Shown here: positions 1-8,805 of the stretch, in pieces
How positions within the stretch are numbered: the stretch's first letter is position 1
Layout of the letters: the number at the start of each line of letters is the position of its first letter
NCBI RefSeq assembly: GCF_000238275.3
Contig: NZ_AHCF03000002.1
Location: forward strand, 1 to 64,000
DNA length: 64,000 bases
Source: Pseudoalteromonas undina
GTDB taxonomy: Bacteria; Pseudomonadota; Gammaproteobacteria; Enterobacterales; Alteromonadaceae
Reading direction: 5' to 3'
Position numbers and translations under genes: made by a program
The notes under the pieces: model-generated
Told to the model about the DNA's origin: nothing
What the model saw: only the letters and a program-made list of their open reading frames with translations
Databases searched by the model: none

Positions 1-5
1 ACAAG

Positions 6-36
6 AAAGCCCGATTCGAAAGAGTCGGGCTTTTTT
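6..36 (+). terminator. intrinsic terminator at window start
   Basis: A 9-bp stem (GCCCGATTC with GAGTCGGGC, one G-U pair) closed by a GAAA loop is followed by six T. It would end a plus-strand transcript that begins before the window. A near copy lies at 173-197. Confidence 0.8.
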
Positions 37-172
37 ACGTCTGCAGGAAAGTGAAAGTATTAGCCGTCAGTCGTCAGCTATCAGCTGCACAGCGTTAACC
101 TGACCATCGTAGCGTGGGTTGAGTATCACGAAGCCCATGGGCAAAGTAGCGCAACGACTCTAAATACAAGCA
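37..172. other. intergenic spacer with short heptad repeats
   Basis: No gene is seen. About three imperfect 7-bp units of the form nCGTCAG lie at roughly 63-85. The spacer is bounded by two related terminators and may be the remains of a small duplicated transcription unit. Confidence 0.4.
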
Positions 173-197
173 AGCCCGATTCAAGAGTCGGGCTTTT
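173..197 (+). terminator. second copy of the window-start terminator
   Basis: The stem GCCCGA/TCGGGC is followed by TTTT. It shares its arms and the preceding ACAAG with the hairpin at 6-36, so one of the two is probably a duplicate. Being nearly symmetric, it could also end the minus-strand gene at 219. Confidence 0.6.
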
Positions 198-218
198 ACG
201 GGTGTAAAGGAAGCATCC

Positions 219-1076
219 TTAAAACAGTCCATAGGCTTCAGTTTCTTGCTCTTGAGCGCTGCTAGATGGTTCAAGCTCTTTGGGCTTAAATATTGCGCTA
301 GGATCAATAAGTACACTATGTTTATCAGCGAGTTTGATCAGTCCATACATCATGCTTCTTGTTTGGGGGTCAATATCAAAACCAACTTCGGTAAGCTTAT
401 CTAGTGGTTTAATATCTTCTTGTTTATATTCAATATTATCTTCAACCTTATCAACTAATAGGCCTACATGAGGGGTCATGCCATCTTTAGTGGTAAACAC
501 AATAATAGGTTTATAATCTAAAGTGATTTGTTCTATTGCAGAGTCGAATAAACGCTCTAGGTGAATAAGATCATGTCGCCTTATAATCTCAAGTTGAGTA
601 CTAACTTGTTTGCTGTTGCCTTTTTTATATGCATCTATTGCACTGGTCAATTTGTGTAGAAGCGATTTAAACGGGTCATCAAAGCGTGACATAGTATTTT
701 TTAATTCATCGTTATCTGTTTTAAACTCTGTATAAAACTGTTCAAAATCAGTAAGCTCATACTGATTCGCCTTTAACGAGCTTTGCGAAACGAGTAGTTC
801 TTGCTCTAATTTATTAAACCAAGCAATTAGTTGTTTTTGCCAAGATTTAAGTTGCTTTAAAGCATCTAAATTACTGCGCTCAGTAGATACTCCATTTAAA
901 ATGATTCCAAGATCAAATACAGGGGTTGGGATCCCCATATAATCTTTAACGCCCAAAAAGCTTTTATTATCGTTAGGTAACACCGTGAGGTTATTATTAA
1001 ATTGTTCCGTTAATAAGATATCAAGAATCTTAAGTGAAATGGTTTTATAACCCACTTTAAAGTTAATTAAGTCCAT
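219..1076 (-). CDS. CheW-like protein split by a degenerate CZB-like helical insert
   Basis: A 285-residue cytoplasmic protein with no signal peptide. Residues 1-62 match the first half of a CheW fold, including the pattern lP...flGv..y.gip.pVfDLg. Residues about 190-262 match the second half, including GLLVDKV and a final VLIDPSAIF. Between them lie about 120 mostly helical residues that resemble a CZB zinc/redox sensor in layout, with W79 and a LLHK segment around H141. The usual set of His/Cys zinc ligands is not apparent. CheW proteins couple receptors to CheA, so this is probably a chemotaxis coupling or scaffold protein with an embedded sensor-like domain. The fold assignment is by eye. 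Confidence 0.6.
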   Translation of the reverse strand: MDLINFKVGYKTISLKILDILLTEQFNNNLTVLPNDNKSFLGVKDYMGIPTPVFDLGIILNGVSTERSNLDALKQLKSWQKQLIAWFNKLEQELLVSQSSLKANQYELTDFEQFYTEFKTDNDELKNTMSRFDDPFKSLLHKLTSAIDAYKKGNSKQVSTQLEIIRRHDLIHLERLFDSAIEQITLDYKPIIVFTTKDGMTPHVGLLVDKVEDNIEYKQEDIKPLDKLTEVGFDIDPQTRSMMYGLIKLADKHSVLIDPSAIFKPKELEPSSSAQEQETEAYGLF

Positions 1077-1132
1077 AGTTTCCTCACATACTTAGTTTGT
1101 ATATTAAGGATAGAACAATATTTGGAAGGTAC

Positions 1133-2257
1133 TTATTTATTCACATAATAAGAGCGATATACATTACGCTTATTTTTATTTTTTGTATCAATAAAAAACT
1201 TTTTGATTATTTTATCATTTATTAACAGTGAATTAAGCTCTTTCAATAGGCACGAGTGTTGAAGCGGTAATTTGCAGTTTGCTGCAGCCCTACTAAATGC
1301 CATTGCATTAATATAACCTTCAAAATGAAGACGGTTGGGTTTTGTAATCTTGTTTGCTTGCATATCGGCCAAAAATTCATTACAAAAATTATCATTACAT
1401 GTGAGTGGATTAGGAACAATTTCTGTAACCATAATATGTGAGGGTGTGGTTACTTCACCAAATAAGTCAAAGCTAGGTACAAAAGAAACACTGGTATAGT
1501 CTGGGGCAAAATTCTTCGCATGTGCACTGTTTATAAATTCACCAAGTGGTGCGTAGGTGCCAACTAAACAGATAGCTGTCACCCCACTGGTTTGTAAGGC
1601 ATTAAGCGCTGATGCTACATCATGACTATTACGTTGATAACGCGCTACTTTTATAGGCGACAGATCATATTTTGCTAGTTCTTTCCTTAGTCCCGATTCT
1701 ACGTACAAGCCAAACTCATCTGCTTGAATAAATAGCCCTATCTTTGTATGTTTGCGCTCCTCTACTAAGTATTTAATTTGCTCTGCGGCTTCGTCATTGT
1801 AGCTTGCTCTTAAATTAAATATGTTAGCTCGTGATTTATCATGTAGGAAGCTCGCCCCACTAAAAGGCATTAAGAACGGAATTTTTGATTGCTCTAGTAA
1901 AGGTATAATAGCATGGCTGGTTGGGGTGCCCATGGCACCAAACAATGCATCGACTTTGTCGGAATAAATAAAAGTACGGGTATTATTAACAGTTTGTTTT
2001 GGTTCGTAATTATCGTTAGCAACTAGAAGCTGTATTTCTGCGCCATTTATTCCGCCGGCATTATTAACCTTGTTAAAGTAAATGCTACTGCCTTTATACA
2101 ATTGTTGACCAATATTTTGAGCCGGTCCGCTAAGCGCTGTAGACATGCCAAGTTTAATAACTTTGCTATTATCTTGCTCTGCAAAAGCTAAAGGCTGCCC
2201 TAGGGCTATTGCAATGAGGGCAATACTAAGGTGTATTATTATGCGAAGTGCGTTCAT
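1133..2257 (-). CDS. periplasmic ABC-type ligand-binding protein (branched-chain amino acid family)
   Basis: A 374-residue protein with a Sec signal peptide (about residues 1-26, ending AFA-EQ). The mature start IKLGMSTALSGPAQNIG, followed by KGSSIYFNKVNNAGGINGAEIQL, is typical of LivJ-like type I binding proteins. Its start codon lies inside the end of tmcA (32-nt overlap), so it should be translated from the uvrD-tmcA message. No permease or ATPase genes adjoin it. It may therefore serve sensing rather than uptake, perhaps together with the CheW-like gene downstream. Ligand unknown. Confidence 0.75.
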   Translation of the reverse strand: MNALRIIIHLSIALIAIALGQPLAFAEQDNSKVIKLGMSTALSGPAQNIGQQLYKGSSIYFNKVNNAGGINGAEIQLLVANDNYEPKQTVNNTRTFIYSDKVDALFGAMGTPTSHAIIPLLEQSKIPFLMPFSGASFLHDKSRANIFNLRASYNDEAAEQIKYLVEERKHTKIGLFIQADEFGLYVESGLRKELAKYDLSPIKVARYQRNSHDVASALNALQTSGVTAICLVGTYAPLGEFINSAHAKNFAPDYTSVSFVPSFDLFGEVTTPSHIMVTEIVPNPLTCNDNFCNEFLADMQANKITKPNRLHFEGYINAMAFSRAAANCKLPLQHSCLLKELNSLLINDKIIKKFFIDTKNKNKRNVYRSYYVNK

Positions 2258-4316
2258 ACCAGTTATTTACAGCCTTTTTTAATAATATATTAAACGGCTT
2301 TATGCCATTCACACCTAACTCGGTTTGGATATTTTTAGGTTTCCAATTTTGTAATACTAGCCTAATAAAAACAGATTGGAAATTATCCTCATCATTTGGC
2401 AAGCTAGAAGGAGATGCCCAAAAGCTTCGCCATAGTAAAGGTTTAATATTAAATAGCTGATAGTCACTTGTTAACATAGATTTTAATCTTGATTGATCAG
2501 CTATGCTATTGGTATGAGTATTAAAGCGTGAAACAATTTTTGCTACCAGTTTATAATCTAGCTGACTAAAATGGCTGGGCAATTGCAAAGGAAAATCAGC
2601 TTCGAACTGGGCTGTTAATTGTTCTAGTAGTTGGTCATTTTTAGTTAAGCTCTTAATAACTAATGCGCTATGTTCACCCGTTGCCTTATCTTTTTGAAAA
2701 CCCAGCTTAACCAAATTAAAGTCATTATTTTGCCAAAAACTAAGTAATTGCGCATTAGCACCAAAGCTAGCACCAAACCAATCACACTCGTTCTGTAATT
2801 GCTGTTCACAGTAATGAAGTAATTGTGTTCCTAGGTGCTTATTGTGCTGCTCTGGGTCAATGGCAATTCGCACCACGCGAGCGCAGTATTGTTTTAATAC
2901 CTCAGGGTTAAAGCTTAATTGTGCAAGGCTTTGCGCCATTAAGTGCCCTTGAGGGCGGCGCTTACCTTGCACTACTTCATCACTCAACGATGTAGTAAAG
3001 CCACCTTCTATCGCTACTAAACACACACCAAGAATATTATCACCTTGTTGACAAACAAATAGGCGTTGCCCAGCGGCATCTAGTAAGTGACGTAAGTCAT
3101 TCACACTGGTTTGATAATGTGCGAGTGTTAGTAAGCCAACAACTTGATGAAGCAGTGGCTCGTCGTTAGTAAGTTGATTTGCTTGCAGATGCTTAAATTG
3201 TAGGGGAGCAGTATTCAAACTAGCGCTGTGATGTTCTGCATCCAAAGCTAAGAGTGTACGAAGGTGCAGCTCTAAAGGATCGTGCTTTGCAAAACGGATT
3301 GGCTGCTCAAGACTGATGCTACGCATGTTTTTAAAATGCGTTTTGAGGTAACGAGTAAACTTTAAAATATAACCGCGACCATTACCTTCATAGCCAATCA
3401 TAGTGCTTGAAAAGACCACGCGAGGATAAAGGTGAAGAATTTTTATGAGAATTGGAACAGGGATTGCTGCTGCTTCATCAATTAATAGCAAATCGCACTG
3501 CGGTTGTTCGTTCAGTAGTTGATCAGGCGCCACATAGTGCATGTTTGCAATGTGTTTATCGCCAGCTCGATAATCTATATCAAGCTCACTCGCTAAGTGC
3601 TTAAAACTACTGTGCAAAGCACGAAATTGCATAGAGCAAATAAGTATGTTTTTATCGCTGAGTTTACTTGCTGCAATACCTAATGCGGCTGATTTTCCTC
3701 TTCCCCGATCTGCATTAATTAATAATGGTCGATTTGCTCGTCCGTTTGCCGTTTTTATTATTAATTCAATACACTGTTGTTGCTCGGTAAAGTCAATTTC
3801 ACCAGTTGATAGATTCGTATCGGTAATACACTGCCAACCATTTTGCTGGCTAAAATGCAGTAAAGTAGTTTTGCTTAGTAAGTGAGCTAAGCGTTGATTA
3901 AAAAAGCTGTAAGGGTGCATTTGCCCAAAAGATTGAAATAAGGGAAGGGCATCATCACACCAGTGTTCAAGTTCTTTAAGTTCGGGTAGCAATATAATTA
4001 AAAAACCACCTGCTTGCACAACGCCACTGAGCGCGGCTAGTTTATCTGGCACCAGTCCACTGTAGCCGTCATAAACAGCATGGGCGCACTCTTGCCCTAA
4101 AATTTGGTGGGTATGCTCTGGCCAATGTGCATTAATTAAATGAGTGCTTTTAGACAGCACAAAAGAAGGGTGCTGCAAATGAGCAAGCAACTGAGTACAT
4201 TGCTCATAACACCAATTTTTATCGCCTGTAAGCAGCAGTAACTGGCGATGTTTCGCATACGCAAGTTGTTGCTGTACACGCTCTACAACGTGGTTAAACG
4301 GCTTGTAATCTTGCAT
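2226..4316 (-). CDS. tmcA: tRNA(Met) cytidine acetyltransferase TmcA
   Basis: A 696-residue protein (E. coli TmcA is about 670). It has an N-terminal TmcA-specific domain, an RNA-helicase-like module with a Walker A at 203-210 (DRGRGKSA) and a DEAA box near 282, a GNAT acetyltransferase domain at about 390-530 (RIAIDPEQHNKHLGTQLL), and a C-terminal tRNA-binding tail. The family forms N4-acetylcytidine at C34 of elongator tRNA-Met using ATP and acetyl-CoA. It overlaps uvrD by 23 nt upstream and the binding-protein gene by 32 nt downstream, which suggests translational coupling. Confidence 0.93.
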   Translation of the reverse strand: MQDYKPFNHVVERVQQQLAYAKHRQLLLLTGDKNWCYEQCTQLLAHLQHPSFVLSKSTHLINAHWPEHTHQILGQECAHAVYDGYSGLVPDKLAALSGVVQAGGFLIILLPELKELEHWCDDALPLFQSFGQMHPYSFFNQRLAHLLSKTTLLHFSQQNGWQCITDTNLSTGEIDFTEQQQCIELIIKTANGRANRPLLINADRGRGKSAALGIAASKLSDKNILICSMQFRALHSSFKHLASELDIDYRAGDKHIANMHYVAPDQLLNEQPQCDLLLIDEAAAIPVPILIKILHLYPRVVFSSTMIGYEGNGRGYILKFTRYLKTHFKNMRSISLEQPIRFAKHDPLELHLRTLLALDAEHHSASLNTAPLQFKHLQANQLTNDEPLLHQVVGLLTLAHYQTSVNDLRHLLDAAGQRLFVCQQGDNILGVCLVAIEGGFTTSLSDEVVQGKRRPQGHLMAQSLAQLSFNPEVLKQYCARVVRIAIDPEQHNKHLGTQLLHYCEQQLQNECDWFGASFGANAQLLSFWQNNDFNLVKLGFQKDKATGEHSALVIKSLTKNDQLLEQLTAQFEADFPLQLPSHFSQLDYKLVAKIVSRFNTHTNSIADQSRLKSMLTSDYQLFNIKPLLWRSFWASPSSLPNDEDNFQSVFIRLVLQNWKPKNIQTELGVNGIKPFNILLKKAVNNWYERTSHNNTP

Positions 4317-6459
4317 AAGCTGTTACTAACCACTTACTGCCTAAGTCGTCAAAGTTAACTTGTACGCGAGATTGTGCGCCACTGCCTTCGTAGTTGAGTA
4401 CGGTGCCAATACCAAACTTTGCATGCAGCACGCGTTGACCTAAGTTAAATCCGCTTTCTTCAAATGCAGCATGGCTAACCGATGCGCTAAAGCGACCGGC
4501 TGCAGGCGGGCGAGACACTTGTGTTTTAATACGAATTTCTTCTACGCAGTCTTCGGGTATTTCACGTAAAAAGCGCGATGGGCTGTGATATTTCTCTTGG
4601 CCATATAAACGGCGGCTTTCGGCATGGCTTATATACAGCTTATCCATAGCGCGGGTCATACCCACATAACAAAGGCGGCGCTCTTCTTCTAAACGGCCGG
4701 TTTCTTCATTACTTTGCTGAGATGGAAACATACCTTCTTCAACACCGACCATAAACACTAAAGGAAACTCCAAACCTTTAGCTGAGTGAAGCGTCATCAT
4801 TTGTACGGCGTCTTCATGCTCATCGGCTTGGCCTTCGCCAGACTCAAGTGAGGTGTAAGCTAAAAAGCCTTGTAGTGGCGAGCTAAACTCTTCCTCTTCA
4901 GGGAGTTCATACTGATCGCAGGCACTAATTAATTCTTCTAAGTTTTCTACTCGAGCGCGGCCTTTTTCGCCTTTTTCAGCCTGATACATAGCCATTAACC
5001 CTGAGGTTTGAATCGCGTATTTAGCTTGCTCATGCAGCGTTAAGTCACTAATTTTATCTTCAATATGCTCAATAAGTTCGACAAACTTGGCAACTGCTCC
5101 AGATGCTCGACCCGATAAATGCTGTTGTTCTACAATGGCTTTAGCAGCATACCAAAGCGGCAAAGATTCAGCGCGAGCGCAGTCACGTATATGGCTTAAT
5201 GTTTTGTCGCCAATCCCACGGGCTGGGGTATTAATTACACGCTCAAATGCGGCATCATCTTGGCGGTTACCCACTAAGCGTAAGTATGAGAGGGCATCTT
5301 TAATTTCTTGACGTTCGAAGAATCGCATACCACCATAAATTCGGTATTTTAAACCTTCTTGTAGCATCGCTTCTTCAAGTACCCGCGATTGCGCATTACT
5401 ACGATACAAAATAGCCGCATCCTGTAGCGCATTTCCGGCATTTAGCCAGCTGCGTAATTTGCTACTCACAAAGCGCGCTTCATCTAGCTCGTTAAAGGCG
5501 GCATAAATAGAAATTGGTTCGCCGTCGTTACCGTCAGTCCACAAGCTTTTACCCATACGCTCGGAGTTATTTTGTATAAGTGCATTAGACGCTTTAAGAA
5601 TAGTGGCAGTCGAGCGATAGTTTTGCTCAAGGCGAATCGTCTCTGCATCAAAGTCTGTTAAAAAGCGTTTGATATTTTCAATTTTAGCGCCACGCCAACC
5701 GTAAATACTTTGGTCATCATCACCTACAATCATGATGCTACTAGTGTCGCCCGCAAGTAGTTTTAACCATGCATACTGAATAGTATTGGTATCTTGAAAC
5801 TCGTCTACTAGCATGTGTGCGAAGCGCTGCTGATAATGACGAAGCAGGGTTGGGTTGTTTTTAAGAACCTCATAGCTACGTAGTAATATTTCAGCAAAAT
5901 CAACGAGGCCTGCTCTATCGCAAGCTTCTTGATAGGCTGCGTAAACGCGCAGCATCATTTGCTCGTTAATATCGTATGCCTGAATATCTTTAGGGCGTAA
6001 AGCTTCATCTTTTTTAGCGCTTATGTACCAACCAAACTGTTTGGCTGGCCATTTTTTATCATCAATATTCATCGATTTTAACAAACGCTTGATCATACGA
6101 AGCTGATCGTCAGAGTCTAAAATTTGAAAGGCTTCAGGTAAATTTGCTTCACGGTGATGTGCCCGTAAAATTCGGTGCGATAAACCATGGAAAGTACCAA
6201 TCCACATGCCGCCAACAGGGGCTTTTAGAGTTTCTTCAACCCTTGAGCGCATCTCTTTAGCGGCTTTATTGGTAAAGGTTACCGCAAAAATACTGTAGGC
6301 AGAGGCTTGCTCTACTTGCATTAACCAGGCAATACGATGAACCAATACTCGAGTTTTACCTGAACCTGCTCCTGCTAATACCAGCATGTTTTGTAATGGC
6401 GCTGCAACGGCATCGCGTTGTTTATCATTTAAGCCATCGAGTAATTCTGAAACGTCCAT
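4294..6459 (-). CDS. uvrD: DNA helicase II UvrD
   Basis: 721 residues, the usual UvrD length. Superfamily 1A motifs are plain: Walker A GAGSGKT at 30-36, DEFQDTN near 219, GDDDQSIYGWRGA, and the C-terminal MTLHSAKGLEFPLVFMVG and YVGMTRA motifs. The extra C-terminal domain (GFNLGQRVLHAKFGIGTV) separates UvrD from Rep. It is a 3'-5' helicase of nucleotide excision and mismatch repair. First gene of a minus-strand uvrD-tmcA-binding-protein run. Confidence 0.95.
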   Translation of the reverse strand: MDVSELLDGLNDKQRDAVAAPLQNMLVLAGAGSGKTRVLVHRIAWLMQVEQASAYSIFAVTFTNKAAKEMRSRVEETLKAPVGGMWIGTFHGLSHRILRAHHREANLPEAFQILDSDDQLRMIKRLLKSMNIDDKKWPAKQFGWYISAKKDEALRPKDIQAYDINEQMMLRVYAAYQEACDRAGLVDFAEILLRSYEVLKNNPTLLRHYQQRFAHMLVDEFQDTNTIQYAWLKLLAGDTSSIMIVGDDDQSIYGWRGAKIENIKRFLTDFDAETIRLEQNYRSTATILKASNALIQNNSERMGKSLWTDGNDGEPISIYAAFNELDEARFVSSKLRSWLNAGNALQDAAILYRSNAQSRVLEEAMLQEGLKYRIYGGMRFFERQEIKDALSYLRLVGNRQDDAAFERVINTPARGIGDKTLSHIRDCARAESLPLWYAAKAIVEQQHLSGRASGAVAKFVELIEHIEDKISDLTLHEQAKYAIQTSGLMAMYQAEKGEKGRARVENLEELISACDQYELPEEEEFSSPLQGFLAYTSLESGEGQADEHEDAVQMMTLHSAKGLEFPLVFMVGVEEGMFPSQQSNEETGRLEEERRLCYVGMTRAMDKLYISHAESRRLYGQEKYHSPSRFLREIPEDCVEEIRIKTQVSRPPAAGRFSASVSHAAFEESGFNLGQRVLHAKFGIGTVLNYEGSGAQSRVQVNFDDLGSKWLVTAYARLQAV

Positions 6460-6773
6460 CGTTACGCCTTTTTAATCAATAATGAGAGCAGTATAACAGG
6501 TGTTTTTGTTAGGCTAAATAAAATACTGTTTTTATAAACAGCTATTTATAAAATAGGTATTTAAGTTGTTGAATAGTGAACAGTATAAACTGAGCAAGTA
6601 ACTAAAATAGCTATTTAAAATTGCTAATTTGACTTATTTTTGGCAAAAAATACTAAAGCGATAAATTCGTAATAATTTAACTGTATGATTTGTAAGCCTT
6701 AATAAATTGGCATAAAGTGTGTAGTATAAATAATAAGTACAAATACAAAATTAATTAAACTACAGAGGTTAGT
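6460..6773. promoter_or_regulatory. AT-rich divergent spacer between uvrD and a small membrane gene
   Basis: The 314-bp spacer has no ORF, tRNA or strong hairpin. It is very AT-rich and must carry the promoters for uvrD (minus) and for the gene at 6774 (plus). A TTGGCA and a TATAAATAAT stretch lie near 6709-6732, but their spacing is not ideal, so no box is assigned. Confidence 0.4.
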
Positions 6774-6998
6774 ATGTCTCAACAAGGTTCTGGCGGAAAT
6801 GTAATAGCCGCTCTATGTAATATTTTTTTCCCGGGTTTAGGGCAGTTGGTGCAGGGTCGTATTTTACCGGCGCTGGTGTTTGCCATTTTGGTTTTTGGCG
6901 GTTACGCGTTATGGTTCTTAGTTGTTCCTGCTATTGTTGGAGCCGTATTCCATTTATGGGCAATTATTGATGCTGCCCGCTATCGCTCAGGCGGTTAG
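6774..6998 (+). CDS. small membrane protein, TM2-like
   Basis: A 74-residue protein with two hydrophobic helices (about 9-22 and 29-60). A GLGQLVQGR motif resembles the turn in TM2 and related short membrane proteins. A GAGG ribosome site lies about 6 nt before the ATG. A monocistronic unit ended by the hairpin at 7016-7042. Function unknown. Confidence 0.7.
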   Translation: MSQQGSGGNVIAALCNIFFPGLGQLVQGRILPALVFAILVFGGYALWFLVVPAIVGAVFHLWAIIDAARYRSGG

Positions 6999-7015
6999 CT
7001 ATATTGATGATACTG

Positions 7016-7042
7016 AAATAGCGCCTTGCGGCGCTATTTTTG
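7016..7042 (+). terminator. terminator after the small membrane gene
   Basis: AAATAGCGCC / GGCGCTATTT stem with a TTGC loop and a T run. Confidence 0.85.
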
Positions 7043-7112
7043 TATCTGGCTTGCGTTATTCATAACTGACTAGGTTATAATCTGTTGTAATTAGCAGTAC
7101 TGGAATAAAGTT

Positions 7113-7481
7113 ATGGAATACCAATTTATTCGCGACCCTATTAGTGGGTTAAGAATTAAAATAAGCAGCGAGCATGCGATTATAGGCCGTTGGTTAAATG
7201 AAGAAATAGGCAAAGACAAAGTGGCTATGGTGCTGGCGCTTATTAGCTCGGTGAGTTCAAGCTTTGAACCGTTAACACTTAAAGGCCAAGAAATTGACCT
7301 GATCCTTTCTAAAGATGAAGCGTTATTTGAAGCGCATGCGCTGCATCAAGATAACGAAGATATATTAGCCTACCAAGATGACGAATTAATGCTTGAAGAG
7401 AATGATTTAAGCAGTGGTTGTGGTTTTGAAGACTTTGTTGACCTGATCAACTCATGGCATGAGTTTTCGGCTGGTCGTTAA
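7113..7481 (+). CDS. yacL: YacL family (UPF0231) protein
   Basis: A 122-residue acidic cytoplasmic protein. It matches E. coli YacL in its opening (MEYQFIRDPISGLRIKIS), in the WLNEEIG segment, and in the C-terminal CGFEDFVDLI. The molecular function of UPF0231 is not established. It lies 52 bp upstream of the preferred start of the dUTPase gene on the same strand, so co-transcription is likely. Confidence 0.8.
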   Translation: MEYQFIRDPISGLRIKISSEHAIIGRWLNEEIGKDKVAMVLALISSVSSSFEPLTLKGQEIDLILSKDEALFEAHALHQDNEDILAYQDDELMLEENDLSSGCGFEDFVDLINSWHEFSAGR

Positions 7482-7533
7482 GTTATATTATCTGTATTAT
7501 TACCCTAATTATAAATCCAACAGTGGAACCAAT

Positions 7534-8157
7534 ATGTCTGCGAATTTAAACAAGCTAGTTGTTATGCTAGAAATGCAAAATGCCATGAATACTAAAGTAC
7601 ATGAGCAATGGTTTAGCCAAGGCTTCGAATGGTACAGAGCTATTTGGGTTGAATGTGCAGAAATGTTAGACCATTACGGTTGGAAATGGTGGAAAAAACA
7701 AACACCAGATACTGAACAGGTGATTTTAGAGCTGGTTGATATTTTTCATTTTGGCTTATCGTTGCGTATTGACGGTGAGACTAGCTACGAGCAAATAGCA
7801 ACAAAACTACAAGCCGAAATGAGTGCACCACAACAAGGTGATGACTTTAAACAAACGCTTGAATTACTAGCGGCCAGTGCTGTTGCCAATAAAACCTTTG
7901 ATGCAGCCGCCTTTGCTGGTTGTATGGCGCAAATAGGCATGGATATTGATGATTTATACCGTGGTTATGTAGGTAAAAATACGCTTAACTTTTTCCGCCA
8001 AGATCATGGTTACAAAGATGGCAGCTACATTAAAGTATGGCATGGTCAAGAAGATAACGAACACTTAGTAGAAGTAGTTAAAAGCCTTGATACTGAACAT
8101 GCAGATTTTGCAAAACAGGTATATCAAGGCTTAGTAGCGCGTTACCCAAAAAGCTAA
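7534..8157 (+). CDS. dimeric all-alpha dUTP diphosphatase
   Basis: 207 residues from the ATG at 7534. An upstream in-frame start at 7459 would overlap yacL and add 25 residues with no resemblance to the family, while 7534 has a GTGGAA ribosome site. The all-alpha NTP pyrophosphatase metal motif is visible as ECAEM followed by ELVDIF, with the typical DHYGWKWWKK between. This is the dimeric (MazG/HisE-fold) dUTPase type, which hydrolyses dUTP to dUMP and pyrophosphate and is unrelated to trimeric Dut. Whether the genome also has dut cannot be seen here. Confidence 0.82.
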   Translation: MSANLNKLVVMLEMQNAMNTKVHEQWFSQGFEWYRAIWVECAEMLDHYGWKWWKKQTPDTEQVILELVDIFHFGLSLRIDGETSYEQIATKLQAEMSAPQQGDDFKQTLELLAASAVANKTFDAAAFAGCMAQIGMDIDDLYRGYVGKNTLNFFRQDHGYKDGSYIKVWHGQEDNEHLVEVVKSLDTEHADFAKQVYQGLVARYPKS

Positions 8158-8805
8158 TTATATAATAGCGCGGTAGTCGGTTACGCTTAAGTAATCGCTT
8201 ATATCGTTATGTGGTTGCTGGCTATTAGGGTTAGCAACCGCAAGTAAATGCTCAATGCCGTATTCTCGTGCGGCATGTAATACCGGTAAACTGTCATCTA
8301 CAAATAAAGTGCGGCGTTTATCAAACCCTAAGTCCTCTTGCACTTTATGCCACAAGCTTTGTTGCTCTTTACTTACTCCATATTCATGAGTCGATACCAC
8401 CCCGTCTAAATAGTTATCAATAGCGGTATGTTCAAATTTAAGCATTACGCATTCAGGATGGGCATTGGTAAGTAAAATGAGCTCTTTACCTGCTCGTCTA
8501 AGTTCAGTTAAAAAATGCGGAACGTCTTCACGAATTTTGATTAAGTGGGCAGACTGGCGCTTTAGTTCGAGAATAGGTAAGTTTAGCTGTGCTTCCCAAT
8601 AGTCAGAGCAGTACCACTGAATTTTGCCACTCACAGCCTGATAGCGTTTTAAGATATCTGCGCGGGCTTCCTCAAAACTGATATTTTGAGCCAGAGCATG
8701 TTGTTGGGGTACAACATTGAGCCAAAAGTCAGTGTCGTAATGTAAATCAAGTAAAGTTCCATCCATGTCGAGTAATACAGTATCGATTTTTGACCAGTTG
8801 AGCAT
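8158..8805 (-). CDS. yrfG: HAD-family purine nucleotidase YrfG
   Basis: A 215-residue HAD hydrolase. Motif I is DMDGTLLDL near residue 14, motif II LLTNAH near 113, and motif IV VDDSLPVL near 169. Overall layout and length match E. coli YrfG, a GMP/IMP 5'-nucleotidase. It is divergent from nudE. In E. coli yrfG and nudE also lie close together (around igaA), which supports the call. Its stop abuts the convergent dUTPase gene. Confidence 0.85.
   Translation of the reverse strand: MLNWSKIDTVLLDMDGTLLDLHYDTDFWLNVVPQQHALAQNISFEEARADILKRYQAVSGKIQWYCSDYWEAQLNLPILELKRQSAHLIKIREDVPHFLTELRRAGKELILLTNAHPECVMLKFEHTAIDNYLDGVVSTHEYGVSKEQQSLWHKVQEDLGFDKRRTLFVDDSLPVLHAAREYGIEHLLAVANPNSQQPHNDISDYLSVTDYRAII

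Noticed and set aside
95..316. Minus-strand ORF at the window start
   Set aside because: It overlaps the 3' end of the CheW-like gene in another frame and spans a terminator. No coding signs.
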